From assembly GCF_038593265.1 (NCBI RefSeq), contig NZ_CP151979.1, positions 1,550,001 to 1,614,000 on the forward strand: a stretch of DNA of 64,000 bases. Reading direction: 5' to 3'. The notes beneath the pieces were generated by a model. The model had not been told where the DNA came from and searched no databases. It saw only the letters and a list, made by a program, of their open reading frames with translations. The DNA is from Ureibacillus sp. FSL W7-1570 (GTDB taxonomy: Bacteria > Bacillota > Bacilli > Bacillales_A > Planococcaceae). Shown here one piece after another: positions 29,105 to 37,796 of this stretch (the first letter of the stretch is position 1; every line of letters begins with the position of its first letter). Both the position numbers and the translations under genes were made by a program.

Positions 29105-29395
29105 TCATTTATCTTTTCCTGCATTTATGATGACTTGTTCTGACAATATTTTCGGACTGCCTAAAAATGGTTTTGTTTCATACCGGGAAGTAATTGATAA
29201 TGGTGCTATACCACTGCCTGCAAGATAAGATCTGACATCTAAAACAATGATACCATCCTTTAACACATAATTTTTTCCATCAATTTTTTTTCTAGAATCA
29301 AATTCAGTATAGAATTTATCAAGAAGCGTAACGAAAAAGGAATGGATGGGTATGGGGTCGCGCAGTTTCGGTTCTATTCCATAAATTATCCCCAA
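29105..29395 (-). pseudogene. Probable 5'-truncated gene remnant
   Basis: A 96-codon open frame with no ATG; the first available start is TTG at 29395 with no ribosome binding site. It opens directly next to the T run of the upstream terminator hairpin, as if the 5' part had been deleted. Residues such as GIEPKLRDPIPIHSFF and YVLKDGIIVLDVRSYL look protein-like, but I recognise no family. A hairpin with a T-run follows the stop (29050-29095), as for a former gene. It could instead be a short functional gene. Confidence 0.4.
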
Positions 29396-29440
29396 AAAAG
29401 ATAACCTGTGAAATTTTTACGAAATGTAAAATTTCACAGG
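29391..29440 (-). terminator. Terminator of the propeller/two-component/YtkA operon
   Basis: 13-bp arms CCTGTGAAATTTT/AAAATTTCACAGG at 29405-29440. On the minus strand TTATCTTTTTT follows; a T run also follows on the plus strand, so it may act both ways. It lies about 75 bases beyond the YtkA-like gene. Confidence 0.8.
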
Positions 29441-29513
29441 CTTTTTCATTTCAGATGTGTATATCATTCCAGCCTTTTCTTATTATCTGAACCAGTTAAA
29501 ACTATTCTTCATC

Positions 29514-30035
29514 TTAATGGTTTTCATGGGAATCTTCATGTTCATCCTGACTGTAATCATGCTGCATTTGTTCCGTGTCTTCTTTGGATGTATCTTGTTC
29601 CGGAAGCACTTTGCTCATATCCGGATTTCCTGCAACGATTTGTTTTTTCGGCATCACGTGCAAGCCTCTTGCTGTTGTATGGGCATACATATAATACACG
29701 CCATCATGGTTGAACGTAAATTCGGCTTTATACACGCCATCTCCCGCATGTTCCGCTTTAATCATGGCTCCTTGTTCGCGCAACCCGGATTCCCATACTT
29801 CGAATTCCACGGAATCCGCATCTTCCACGTTTTCATTGTTCTGTGTCACATGGGCAGCCAGTTCCACCGGTTCGCCCACTTTCACTTCATCAGGAGTCAA
29901 AATATCCACTTTCACTTCCAATGCGGAAACGTCAACTGGTTCCTCATTTGTATCCACTTCCGATTGTTCCTCATTTGTATTGCATCCAACCAACAAAATG
30001 GGTACAGCCAACAAAGAAATAATCCATTTTTTCAT
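29514..30035 (-). CDS. YtkA-like lipoprotein with His/Asp-rich tail
   Basis: A 173-residue lipoprotein. The signal peptide ends at the lipobox LLVGC (Cys18), followed by a Glu/Asn/Thr-rich linker. A beta-sandwich at about 43-135 resembles the YtkA/FixH-like domain (DEVKVGEPVELAAHV, DGVYKAEFTFNHDGVYYMY). It ends in an acidic, histidine-rich tail, QHDYSQDEHEDSHENH, which could bind metal. The YtkA family is linked to copper or respiratory functions, but its role is not settled. It starts one base after the kinase gene, last in a four-gene operon. Confidence 0.78.
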   Translation of the reverse strand: MKKWIISLLAVPILLVGCNTNEEQSEVDTNEEPVDVSALEVKVDILTPDEVKVGEPVELAAHVTQNNENVEDADSVEFEVWESGLREQGAMIKAEHAGDGVYKAEFTFNHDGVYYMYAHTTARGLHVMPKKQIVAGNPDMSKVLPEQDTSKEDTEQMQHDYSQDEHEDSHENH

Positions 30036-30036
30036 G

Positions 30037-31422
30037 TTAATCTTCCTCCATTAAAGGTAATGATATGGTAACAAGCGTTCCTTCACCCACAACACTCTTA
30101 ATTGCAAGTGCCCCATCGTGCTGCTTCACCAACTGTTTCACGATTGATAATCCCAAACCGGCTCCACCGTCTATGCGGCTTCTCGCCTTATTGACCCGGT
30201 AAAATCTTTCGGTGATATGAGGGAGATCCTCTTCAGGAATACCAATTCCTTCATCCTGTATCTCAATGATCGCACGATGATCTGATTGATAACTGTGAAC
30301 CGTGATTTTCGCGTTTTCATTCGAATAGCGAATGGCATTTTCAATCACGTTAATGAAAATCTGTTTCAGCTTCTCTTCATCCCCTTGGACAATACAATTT
30401 TCATCCAAGTTTTGCACGATGCGAATATTCTTTTTGTTCGCTTGTCCTTCCAACAGTTTCACCGATTCACGGATGGTTTCCGAAAGGACGATTGGAAGCA
30501 TCTCAATTTCTTCCTGTTGTTTCCGGACTAGTTGCAGCAATTCATTTGTTAACCGTTCCATTCGGATCGCTTCCCGATGAATCAACTCCAACGCTTCCTC
30601 GCGCTCTTTCCCGTCAAGAAGCTGATTTTGGATCGCCTCGCTGTATCCTTTGATATAGCTGATCGGCGTACGCAATTCATGGGATACGGTCGCCAGGAAG
30701 GTTTTTTGCTTTTCATCTTCCTGCTGAATGGATTCGGCCATGTGGTTAAATGCTTCCGACAGCATGCCGATTTCATCTTTTGATGTAACCTTTACCCTCG
30801 TGCTATAATCCCCTTCCGTCATTTGTTCTACCGCTTTTTGCAAATCGTTCAGCGGGCGCATGATCCGCTTCAGGCTCTGATAAACAAAAACGGCGATGAC
30901 AAGGGCAAAAAGAATCCCTCCACCTATAAATATAGCCACTTCCGTTTTAGCTAATTCAGTAATTTTTGCTAAAGGATAATAAAGATAGATAATTCCTTCC
31001 AACCGGTTTTGATCCACAAGCGGCAAAATGACCGATACGACTTCACGGTTGAACCGCTCTTCATAGCCGATTTTTGTCACGTTTTCACCATTTAACAAAA
31101 CCCGCCGCTCATCCGGACCAATCAATGTATTGTAATCGATTTCGAAAGGAACACATGCGCTCAGTTCACGAGGGTTGCGGACAGCAAACACATTGTAGGT
31201 GGAATACTGATTAAATTCCTCCACCATTTCCACATATCCATCGGTCACTTTTCCCCCGGTATACATGGATTGGAGGTTTTCGCCGATTTCCACCATTTCG
31301 CTTTTTGTATCTTCCACATAAAATTTTTCATATAGAAAATCCGCGAAAATGTACATAAATGCAATGGTCAATATCAGATAAACGATTATTAATACCCATA
31401 TTTTCGTTGAAAGCTTTCTCAT
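30037..31422 (-). CDS. Sensor histidine kinase (OmpR-partner type)
   Basis: A 461-residue kinase. A transmembrane helix near 10-30 and another near 160-180 (IFIGGGILFALVIAVFVYQS) bracket an extracytoplasmic sensor region of about 130 residues with two cysteines. HAMP is near 185-235. The phosphoacceptor is in TVSHELRTPISYIKGYSEA, the N-box in VIENAIRYSNEN, and the lid in GGAGLGLSIVKQL. The signal is unknown. Its start overlaps the regulator stop by four bases (ATGA). Confidence 0.92.
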   Translation of the reverse strand: MRKLSTKIWVLIIVYLILTIAFMYIFADFLYEKFYVEDTKSEMVEIGENLQSMYTGGKVTDGYVEMVEEFNQYSTYNVFAVRNPRELSACVPFEIDYNTLIGPDERRVLLNGENVTKIGYEERFNREVVSVILPLVDQNRLEGIIYLYYPLAKITELAKTEVAIFIGGGILFALVIAVFVYQSLKRIMRPLNDLQKAVEQMTEGDYSTRVKVTSKDEIGMLSEAFNHMAESIQQEDEKQKTFLATVSHELRTPISYIKGYSEAIQNQLLDGKEREEALELIHREAIRMERLTNELLQLVRKQQEEIEMLPIVLSETIRESVKLLEGQANKKNIRIVQNLDENCIVQGDEEKLKQIFINVIENAIRYSNENAKITVHSYQSDHRAIIEIQDEGIGIPEEDLPHITERFYRVNKARSRIDGGAGLGLSIVKQLVKQHDGALAIKSVVGEGTLVTISLPLMEED

Positions 31423-32096
31423 ACTTGATCAAAGCGATAACCAATCCCCCAAACAGTTTGGATGTAGTCGCTTGCCTCCTTCGAAATTTTCCCCAATTTT
31501 AGCCGCAATGTTTTGATGTGGGTGTCCACCGTTCTTGTGCCACCGTCATAATCCATTTCCCAAATTTTCTCCAACAATTGCTCGCGGGAAAAAACGGTGT
31601 TTGGATTTTTCATAAATAGTTGAAGCAAATCGAATTCCTTGAGTGTCAATGTGACTTTTTGATTGTTTACATACACTTTGCGGGAAGCTTCATCCAGTTT
31701 GATGACTCCCCGTTCAAGGAACTGTTGCTTATTGACTCCTGTTCTTCTGAGAACGGCTTGTATTCTGGCAATCAATTCACTGGAGGTGAAAGGTTTTACG
31801 ATGTAATCATCGCCCCCGATGGTCAACCCTTTCACTTTGTCCTCATTGTCATCTCTTGCGGTCAAAAAAATGATTGGAACGGAAGAGATTTTCCGGATCT
31901 TTTCGCATACTGTAAAACCGTCTTCTTTCGGCATCATGACATCCAAAAGGACGATATCCACTTCTTTTCTTTCAATGAACGGATAAGCTTCTTCACCGCT
32001 TTCAACTGCAATGGTTTGAAAGTCGGATTTTGAAAGCATCAATTCGATTAGATTTCTCATATCTTGTTCATCGTCTATGATCAATACGGTTGGCAT
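31419..32096 (-). CDS. OmpR-family response regulator
   Basis: A 225-residue regulator. The receiver has DDEQD near the start, the phosphoacceptor Asp in IVLLDVMMPKEDG and the Lys in YIVKPFTSSE. The winged-helix domain ends with RTVDTHIKTLRLKLG and TVWGIGYRFDQ. The ATG at 32096 follows GGGAGG and lies two bases after the stop of the propeller gene, so it is coupled to it. It partners with the following kinase. Confidence 0.92.
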   Translation of the reverse strand: MPTVLIIDDEQDMRNLIELMLSKSDFQTIAVESGEEAYPFIERKEVDIVLLDVMMPKEDGFTVCEKIRKISSVPIIFLTARDDNEDKVKGLTIGGDDYIVKPFTSSELIARIQAVLRRTGVNKQQFLERGVIKLDEASRKVYVNNQKVTLTLKEFDLLQLFMKNPNTVFSREQLLEKIWEMDYDGGTRTVDTHIKTLRLKLGKISKEASDYIQTVWGIGYRFDQV

Positions 32097-32098
32097 TT

Positions 32099-33055
32099 TC
32101 AAACCTCCCTTACCAGCAACTGGAACGGCCCGGATTTGGTCGGATTTTTATGTAACACTTTCCCATCTTCTTCCAGAAAATAGATTTGATTATCGTCAAA
32201 TCCAGCAACAATAATCATATCTTTAAATGCAGCGACAGAAAACGGGTTTGCCCCCACTTCTTTGCTCCATAACACGTTTCCATTCACGTCGCATGCGTAC
32301 AATTCATTGGAACCATGGTTGGTGATATAAACGACCTCTCCATTTTTTGTAAACCCGACAGGCATATGTGATGCTTGGATTTCCTGGACCAACTGGCCTG
32401 TTTGCAAATCGAGCACTTTCACTTTCTGATTTGGATGGCTTCCGGCACCATGCCCTCCTACCCAAAGTGTATCGGTTTCCTCCACAACCAATAGACCGGT
32501 CGAGGATTTATCGATTGGCCATTCATCAATGAGAGCCATGGATTTTATATCAACAACGGATAGTACAGGGGATTTGTAGTTGACGACATATAACTTTCCT
32601 TGGTGACTATCCATTGACATCGGGTAATCTTTCAGGCGGATTTCCCCCAGCTTTTTGCCATGTTCATTAAAACTGGCAACAGTATTCTTTTTGCTATTTG
32701 TAATGAAAAGCACATTTTCTTCTTCATCGTAATAGGCGTTCGTTGTTCCGGTACCCGTTTCTATGGATTGTATCAATTTTCCGGTGGACAGTTCATATAT
32801 ATCCACTTCGTTCAATTCATGCCCGTAAAGCACGATGCGATCGTAAGGAATCAACGTTGCGCCCGTATACGCTTTATCGAACTCCCATGTGGCAATCCGT
32901 TCCCCTTTCGAATCAAAAAAATCGATGGAAGGCTCCAGTATATTTACGGATGCAACAAAGGATTGATGCTGATTGATCGATGTGAAATGCTCATCATTAC
33001 AGCCTTGCAAGATCCAAATAATGCATAAAAATAATAATGCTGTCCATTTTTTCAA
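32099..33055 (-). CDS. YncE-like beta-propeller lipoprotein
   Basis: A 318-residue protein with a signal peptide and lipobox ILQGC at about 15-19. After this, repeats of about 40 residues form a propeller: ATWEFDKAYTGATLIPYDRIVLYGH, then NAYYDEEENVLFITNSKKNTV, then SVVDIKSMALIDEW, then VLDLQTGQLVQEIQ. The family includes surface or periplasmic proteins of unknown or metal-related role. It begins with TTG at 33055 after GGGGTG. It heads the operon with a two-component system, so it may be a sensory accessory or a target. Confidence 0.8.
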   Translation of the reverse strand: MKKWTALLFLCIIWILQGCNDEHFTSINQHQSFVASVNILEPSIDFFDSKGERIATWEFDKAYTGATLIPYDRIVLYGHELNEVDIYELSTGKLIQSIETGTGTTNAYYDEEENVLFITNSKKNTVASFNEHGKKLGEIRLKDYPMSMDSHQGKLYVVNYKSPVLSVVDIKSMALIDEWPIDKSSTGLLVVEETDTLWVGGHGAGSHPNQKVKVLDLQTGQLVQEIQASHMPVGFTKNGEVVYITNHGSNELYACDVNGNVLWSKEVGANPFSVAAFKDMIIVAGFDDNQIYFLEEDGKVLHKNPTKSGPFQLLVREV

Positions 33056-33219
33056 GCAATCACCCCTAATTCTATAGTGTAGTGAAAAAGTGTGAAGTTT
33101 CGATGAAATAAATTTGACAATCGTTTCAAATTTTTAAACATCGTTAGGGGATTTTTCATTGATTTTGTAATGATTGATATTACTTAGAGCAAATATTATG
33201 TGTTGGGATGGTCCTTCTT

Positions 33220-33312
33220 GCTCGGATAAACATCTTACTTGCTCGGATACGCATCCCTCTTGCTCGGATAACTCTTCTTCTCGCTCGGATACGCATCCCT
33301 CTCGCTCGGATA
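33220..33312 (-). repeat. Noncoding array B: five TATCCGAGC words at exact 21-bp spacing
   Basis: On the plus strand GCTCGGATA occurs at 33220, 33241, 33262, 33283 and 33304, always 21 bases apart. Spacers are pyrimidine-rich and partly repeated (CGCATCCCTCT twice). Read on the minus strand the word is TATCCGAGC(A/G)AG, close to the word of array A. It lies between the hemY terminator and the propeller gene's upstream region. The rest of 33056-33219 shows only the presumed promoter area. Confidence 0.9.
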
Positions 33313-33342
33313 AACTCTCCTCTTACTAAATTCCATCCTTTA

Positions 33343-33387
33343 CGAAAAAAGCTGCTTCGAAGGTGGCATTGACCATCGAAAGCAGCT
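33343..33387 (-). terminator. hemE-hemH-hemY operon terminator
   Basis: Minus-strand arms AGCTGCTTTCGA/TCGAAGCAGCT (one bulge) followed by six T, about 55 bases beyond the hemY stop. Confidence 0.85.
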
Positions 33388-33441
33388 ATTGATCCGAGAT
33401 ATGAATTTGTTAACTGGCGATTATAAAGAATCAAAACGCCC

Positions 33442-34863
33442 TTAAACCAATTGTTCCTGAAACAATTCAGCCGTTATTTCTTCCGCCGCCTGTCTTCCCT
33501 GCAGCACACAATCCGGCACACTGATTCCTTCATAAGAACTTCCAGCCAATTTCACATGCGGGAAATCTTTTTTCAGAATTTCCCTCATTTTTTCCAAACG
33601 ATTTTCATGACCCACTGTGTATTGAGGCATCGATTGCTTCCAGCGGGAAACGATGGTGAACACCGGTTTTTGATTGATTCCTAGCGATTTTTCCAGGTCA
33701 TGAAGCACCGTTTTTTCAATGTCCGCATCCGACAATTCCACGATGGCCTCGTCCCCCACACGGCCAATATACGTTCTGAGCAAATCATATCCTTCAGGCG
33801 CCACATTCTCCCATTTATGATTGCTCCAAGTGCATGTCGTGATGGAAATATCGTTGTTCCGAGCAAAATAGAAGCTGATCGCATCATCATAATTTTGGCA
33901 ATTTACCTTTTCAAACGCCATCGTTACAGTAGCGATTGTCGCATAATTCATATCTTGAATTTCATCGAAAATGCCATAATGGTTGAACATATTTTTCGCT
34001 TCATTCAATGAAGTCGTCACGATTACCGCGTGGCATTTGATCGGGGAAATATTATTGAAATAAATTTGGAACGTACCATCCTGCAATTTATCGATGGATT
34101 CCACTTTTACACCTTTTAGCACCGTTTTGGACGGCAATTGTTCTTCCAATTTTTCCACTAAAGTTTCCAAACCGTTTTTAAAAGTTTGATAACCTTTCAT
34201 TTGATTACTTAAGAAGGAAAAGTGCGTCTTTTTCATTCCATAAATCAAGCTGCGATATTGTTTTTCCAATTCGTAAATTTCCGGAAACATCGATTGGATG
34301 CTCAACCGGTCGATATCTCCGGCAAAAGTTCCTGCAAGCAGCGGTTCAACCAAATTTTCTACCACTTCTTTTCCAAAGCGGCGTCGGAAAAAGTCCCCAA
34401 TCGGTTCATCCTTGTCTTCCCTGGTTTTAGGTAATACTAAATCTCCTGCAGCGCGAAACTTTCCACTTAATGATACAATCCCGGTTGTCAATAATGAGGG
34501 GACAATAGGTGATCCTCCAAACAAAATACCATTTGGAATAGGGTACAGATGTCCACCGACAGCCACATAAGTTTGACCTTTTTTGTTGTTCACTACTGCC
34601 TCTTCTATTCCTAAATGTTTTGCTAACTCCGCCATGCTGTTTTCATGATCGATAAAAGATTCCGGACCCCGCTCGATAATAAATCCATCTTTTCGCAATG
34701 TTTGGATTTTGCCGCCCAATCTTAACGAAGATTCAATCAACACCACATCTAAAGGCAAATGATGATCCCGTGCACACTTTTCTAAATAAAACGCTGCAGT
34801 CAACCCTGTAATACCACCGCCAATGACAGCAATTTTTTTTCGATTCGTCACCCTCATCATCAC
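33442..34863 (-). CDS. hemY: Coproporphyrinogen III oxidase HemY/CgoX
   Basis: A 473-residue FAD enzyme. The dinucleotide motif KIAVIGGGITGLTAAFYLE is near residues 10-28, and VVLIESSLRLGGKIQT follows. The C-terminal segment DFPHVKLAGSSYEGISVPD is typical of HemY-type oxidases. In Gram-positive bacteria it oxidises coproporphyrinogen III to coproporphyrin III at the membrane, as part of the coproporphyrin-dependent haem route. Start is uncertain: GTG at 34863 or one of the two following ATGs. It follows hemH after six bases. Confidence 0.95.
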   Translation of the reverse strand: MMMRVTNRKKIAVIGGGITGLTAAFYLEKCARDHHLPLDVVLIESSLRLGGKIQTLRKDGFIIERGPESFIDHENSMAELAKHLGIEEAVVNNKKGQTYVAVGGHLYPIPNGILFGGSPIVPSLLTTGIVSLSGKFRAAGDLVLPKTREDKDEPIGDFFRRRFGKEVVENLVEPLLAGTFAGDIDRLSIQSMFPEIYELEKQYRSLIYGMKKTHFSFLSNQMKGYQTFKNGLETLVEKLEEQLPSKTVLKGVKVESIDKLQDGTFQIYFNNISPIKCHAVIVTTSLNEAKNMFNHYGIFDEIQDMNYATIATVTMAFEKVNCQNYDDAISFYFARNNDISITTCTWSNHKWENVAPEGYDLLRTYIGRVGDEAIVELSDADIEKTVLHDLEKSLGINQKPVFTIVSRWKQSMPQYTVGHENRLEKMREILKKDFPHVKLAGSSYEGISVPDCVLQGRQAAEEITAELFQEQLV

Positions 34864-34869
34864 TTTCTA

Positions 34870-35802
34870 TCATTTCTCTAACTTTTTAAAAATGGCATCA
34901 ATCATCGCATCAATAAACAATGGATGAGTATTCGGCATTGGTGGGCGATAGTAGCCTGCTCCCAATTCATCGCACACAGCTTTACATTCAATATCGTTAT
35001 CGTATAAAACTTCCAAATGCTCTGTCACAAATCCGACCGGAGCATATACAAATGAACGGTATCCTTTTTTCTCATAAAGTTCTCTTGTCAAATCCTGCAC
35101 ATCCGGTCCAAGCCATGGTTCCGGTGTTTGCCCGGCTGATTGCCATCCGATTTCGACATTTGGAAGACCTGTTTTTTCTTGAATCAAACGGGCAGTTTCA
35201 ATTAATTGTTCTTCATACGGGTCGCCCAATTTTTTGATCTTTTCAGGCAATGAGTGGTTTGAAACAATCACGCAAGCTTTTTCCCGTTCTTCTTCAGTCA
35301 TTTTATCGAATTCTGCAAGAATCGCTTTTGCCCAATAGTCGATGAATTTCGGTTCATCATACCATGCTTCCACAGAAGTGATTTTCAAAGTGCCGCCCAA
35401 TTTTTCGGCAGCTTCTTTCGCTCTTCCATTGTAGGATTGAATGGAAAAAGTCGAGAAGTGAGGTGCCAATACAATGGAAACCGCTTCTTGTATTCCGTCT
35501 TTCACCATTTGTTCAACGGCATCTTCAATAAATGGTTCAATATGTTTTAATCCGATATACAATTGATATTCCACTTCATCCTGGACTTCATTTAAACGGT
35601 TGACAAGGGCCTCCGCCTGTTTTTTGGTCATTTCCGCAAGAGGAGAAATTCCACCAATCGCTTTATAACGCGCTTTCAAATCATCTATATGTTCCTGAGA
35701 AGGTCTTCTCCCATGACGAATATGTGTGTAATATCTTTCGATGTCTTCTTCTTTGTATGGCGTTCCATAAGCCATCACTAACAGACCGTGTACTGGTTTC
35801 AA
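34870..35802 (-). CDS. hemH: Coproporphyrin III ferrochelatase
   Basis: About 310 residues, the size of Bacillus ferrochelatase. Key parts: [20 protein letters not shown] near the start, the metal-site histidine in [10 protein letters not shown], and the Glu in [16 protein letters not shown]. It inserts iron into coproporphyrin III. TTG at 35802 lies six bases after GAGGTG and is the likely start; the frame open to 35820 would start within that site. Middle gene of hemE-hemH-hemY. Confidence 0.95.
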   Translation of the reverse strand: MKPVHGLLVMAYGTPYKEEDIERYYTHIRHGRRPSQEHIDDLKARYKAIGGISPLAEMTKKQAEALVNRLNEVQDEVEYQLYIGLKHIEPFIEDAVEQMVKDGIQEAVSIVLAPHFSTFSIQSYNGRAKEAAEKLGGTLKITSVEAWYDEPKFIDYWAKAILAEFDKMTEEEREKACVIVSNHSLPEKIKKLGDPYEEQLIETARLIQEKTGLPNVEIGWQSAGQTPEPWLGPDVQDLTRELYEKKGYRSFVYAPVGFVTEHLEVLYDNDIECKAVCDELGAGYYRPPMPNTHPLFIDAMIDAIFKKLEK

Positions 35803-35828
35803 TGTTTTCACCTCAAACAATTTTTTTG

Positions 35829-36884
35829 TTACTCATTCGTTAGTTTTGCAATTCGTTCACGACTATAATCATGAATTAATGCCGTTAACCGTTTTAATAC
35901 ATCCGGATTGACGTCAGGGAATACTCCGTGACCCAAGTTGAAAATGTGTCCCGGCACTTCCAATCCTTGATCGATAATATCTTTCGCTCTTCGTTCAATG
36001 ACAGACCAATCCCCCAATAGGATGGAAGGATCCAAGTTTCCTTGAACCGCTTTTTCGATTCCCATTTCACGGGCTTTTCGGATCGGCATGCGCCAATCTA
36101 ATCCGATCACATCAATTGGCAAGTCATTCCATTCCAAAATTAAATGGCTTGCGCCAACACCAAATAGGATCACAGGGACATTTTGATTTCTCAATTCCGC
36201 AAAAATCCGTGTCATCACCGGTTTGATAAACACCCGGTAATCTTCAACATTCAACGCGCCAACCCAGGAGTCAAACACTTGAATGGCACTCGCACCTGCT
36301 TCCACCTGTGCAGTAATATCCGCAATAATCATGTCTGCCAGCTTATCCATCAATTTAAACCATGCTTTTGGATCGGAAACCATGAAAGATTTCGTTTTGC
36401 TGTAATTTTTCGATGGACCGCCTTCAATCATATAGCTGGCCAACGTAAATGGAGCGCCGGTAAATCCAATCAATGGCACATCCAACTGTTCTTCCGTTAA
36501 AAGTCTGATTGTTTCAAGCACGTATGGTGTATGCTCTTTTGGATAAAATTCGCCCAACTTTTCCACATCTTCCACACGTCGGATCGGATTGGAGATCACT
36601 GGTCCAATGCCGGCTTGAATTTTCACATCAACACCGATGCTAGGCAAAGGCGTCACAATGTCTTTGTAAAGAATTGCCGCATCCACGTTATATTGTTCCA
36701 CAGGAAGTCTTGTCACATAAGCGCAAAGTTCCGGCTGCTTCGTAATTTCTTCCAACGAATATTTCTCTTTTATTTTCCGGTACTCCGGCTGGGAACGCCC
36801 CGCTTGCCGCATGTACCATACTGGAGTATATTCCGTTCTTTCTCCTCTTGCTGCTCTGATTAAAGTGTCATTAATTAGCCTCAT
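35829..36884 (-). CDS. hemE: Uroporphyrinogen decarboxylase
   Basis: About 351 residues. The N-terminal signature [16 protein letters not shown] is near 21-36. [16 protein letters not shown] and FDSWVGAL follow, and the C-terminal [16 protein letters not shown] is also standard. It decarboxylates uroporphyrinogen III to coproporphyrinogen III. Start: ATG at 36884, ten bases after GGGGAAGG; TTG at 36890 is an alternative with shorter spacing. First gene of the operon; a cre-like palindrome lies 48 bases upstream. Confidence 0.96.
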   Translation of the reverse strand: MRLINDTLIRAARGERTEYTPVWYMRQAGRSQPEYRKIKEKYSLEEITKQPELCAYVTRLPVEQYNVDAAILYKDIVTPLPSIGVDVKIQAGIGPVISNPIRRVEDVEKLGEFYPKEHTPYVLETIRLLTEEQLDVPLIGFTGAPFTLASYMIEGGPSKNYSKTKSFMVSDPKAWFKLMDKLADMIIADITAQVEAGASAIQVFDSWVGALNVEDYRVFIKPVMTRIFAELRNQNVPVILFGVGASHLILEWNDLPIDVIGLDWRMPIRKAREMGIEKAVQGNLDPSILLGDWSVIERRAKDIIDQGLEVPGHIFNLGHGVFPDVNPDVLKRLTALIHDYSRERIAKLTNE

Positions 36885-36931
36885 GTTCAATTAACCTTCC
36901 CCTCAAAAATAATCGTTGACGAAAAGTGCAA

Positions 36932-36945
36932 TGAAATCGATTTCA
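36932..36945. promoter_or_regulatory. Candidate CcpA cre site upstream of hemE
   Basis: TGAAATCGATTTCA is a perfect 14-bp palindrome and matches the cre consensus TGWAANCGNTNWCA at every fixed position. A minus-strand TATAAT lies at 36986-36991, so the site would be just downstream of the start of hemE transcription. The remaining intergenic bases to 37192 hold the start signals of hmoB and nothing else recognised. Confidence 0.55.
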
Positions 36946-37192
36946 ATCTTACAAGGAATTTCATCGCTAAAAATTGCTACAATTAATTATAATAACTATA
37001 ACCTTGTAAATAATCTACTAAATCACTGATACCCTTCAATATATACTGTTCCTTTAACATTGTATAGTTTTCTCTGACAAATGTCATAAAATTGTTCTTT
37101 TAATAGCCTATTTTTCTTACTGAATATTTGACAAAATTAAGGCAAAGAAAATTGAGCAGGAGTTTTCTTTTTCATTCAAGGAGGAATCAAAA

Positions 37193-37714
37193 ATGAATTT
37201 TTACATGACGACCGGAACTCCCACTTTTATGGAAAAATTGCATAAAAAATATGAACATGAAAAAATGTTGATTTTGTATGGCGCAAACCAAACCCTGTTG
37301 CTTCATGAGACAGCGGGCAAGACCGTTTTTCAAACACCCAGAAAATATGAAGTTGTGGATGGGATGAACGAACTGCAACAGGCAGGTTACTTCACTTTCT
37401 ACCATATTCCGGTTTCTGATGAAGGACGCCCGGTATTTGAAAAAAACATCGTTCAGCGTTTGAAAGGAATGAAGGATCAAACGGGGTTGACCGCCATGCG
37501 ACTGCTTCGTCCGAAAAAATCGGAAACCTATATTATTCTCCTTCAATGGAAAGATAAACGCTCATATGACATATGGAAAAAATACGACCCAATCGCCCAG
37601 GAACTCGAAAACTTTTCAGTGGGTGTAAAAAAAGACAATATCTTTAATGCAGCAACGTACATCTCCACTTACTCCGGCGCGAAACAAAAAGAAGGGGAAG
37701 AGAATGAAAGCTGA
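37193..37714 (+). CDS. hmoB: Haem-degrading monooxygenase HmoB-like
   Basis: A 173-residue protein. The N-terminal 60-70 residues form the extra beta-strand domain seen in HmoB/YhgC. The C-terminal antibiotic-biosynthesis-monooxygenase fold includes LTAMRLLRPKKSETYIILLQ and WKDKRSYDIWKKYDP. HmoB opens haem and releases iron in Bacillus. It is divergent from hemE, the same neighbourhood as in Bacillus subtilis. AAGGAGG lies nine bases before the ATG. Confidence 0.85.
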   Translation: MNFYMTTGTPTFMEKLHKKYEHEKMLILYGANQTLLLHETAGKTVFQTPRKYEVVDGMNELQQAGYFTFYHIPVSDEGRPVFEKNIVQRLKGMKDQTGLTAMRLLRPKKSETYIILLQWKDKRSYDIWKKYDPIAQELENFSVGVKKDNIFNAATYISTYSGAKQKEGEENES

Positions 37715-37739
37715 TCTGTCCCCCGGGCAAAGGATGAAA

Positions 37740-37780
37740 AGGGCGGATGAGAAAATTATAAAATTTCCTCCATCCGCCCT
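37740..37780. terminator. Bidirectional terminator between hmoB and the cyclodeaminase-like gene
   Basis: 10-bp arms AGGGCGGATG/CATCCGCCCT around an AT-rich loop, with short T runs on both sides, between two convergent genes. Confidence 0.75.
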
Positions 37781-37796
37781 GGGGCAAATTTTTCAA

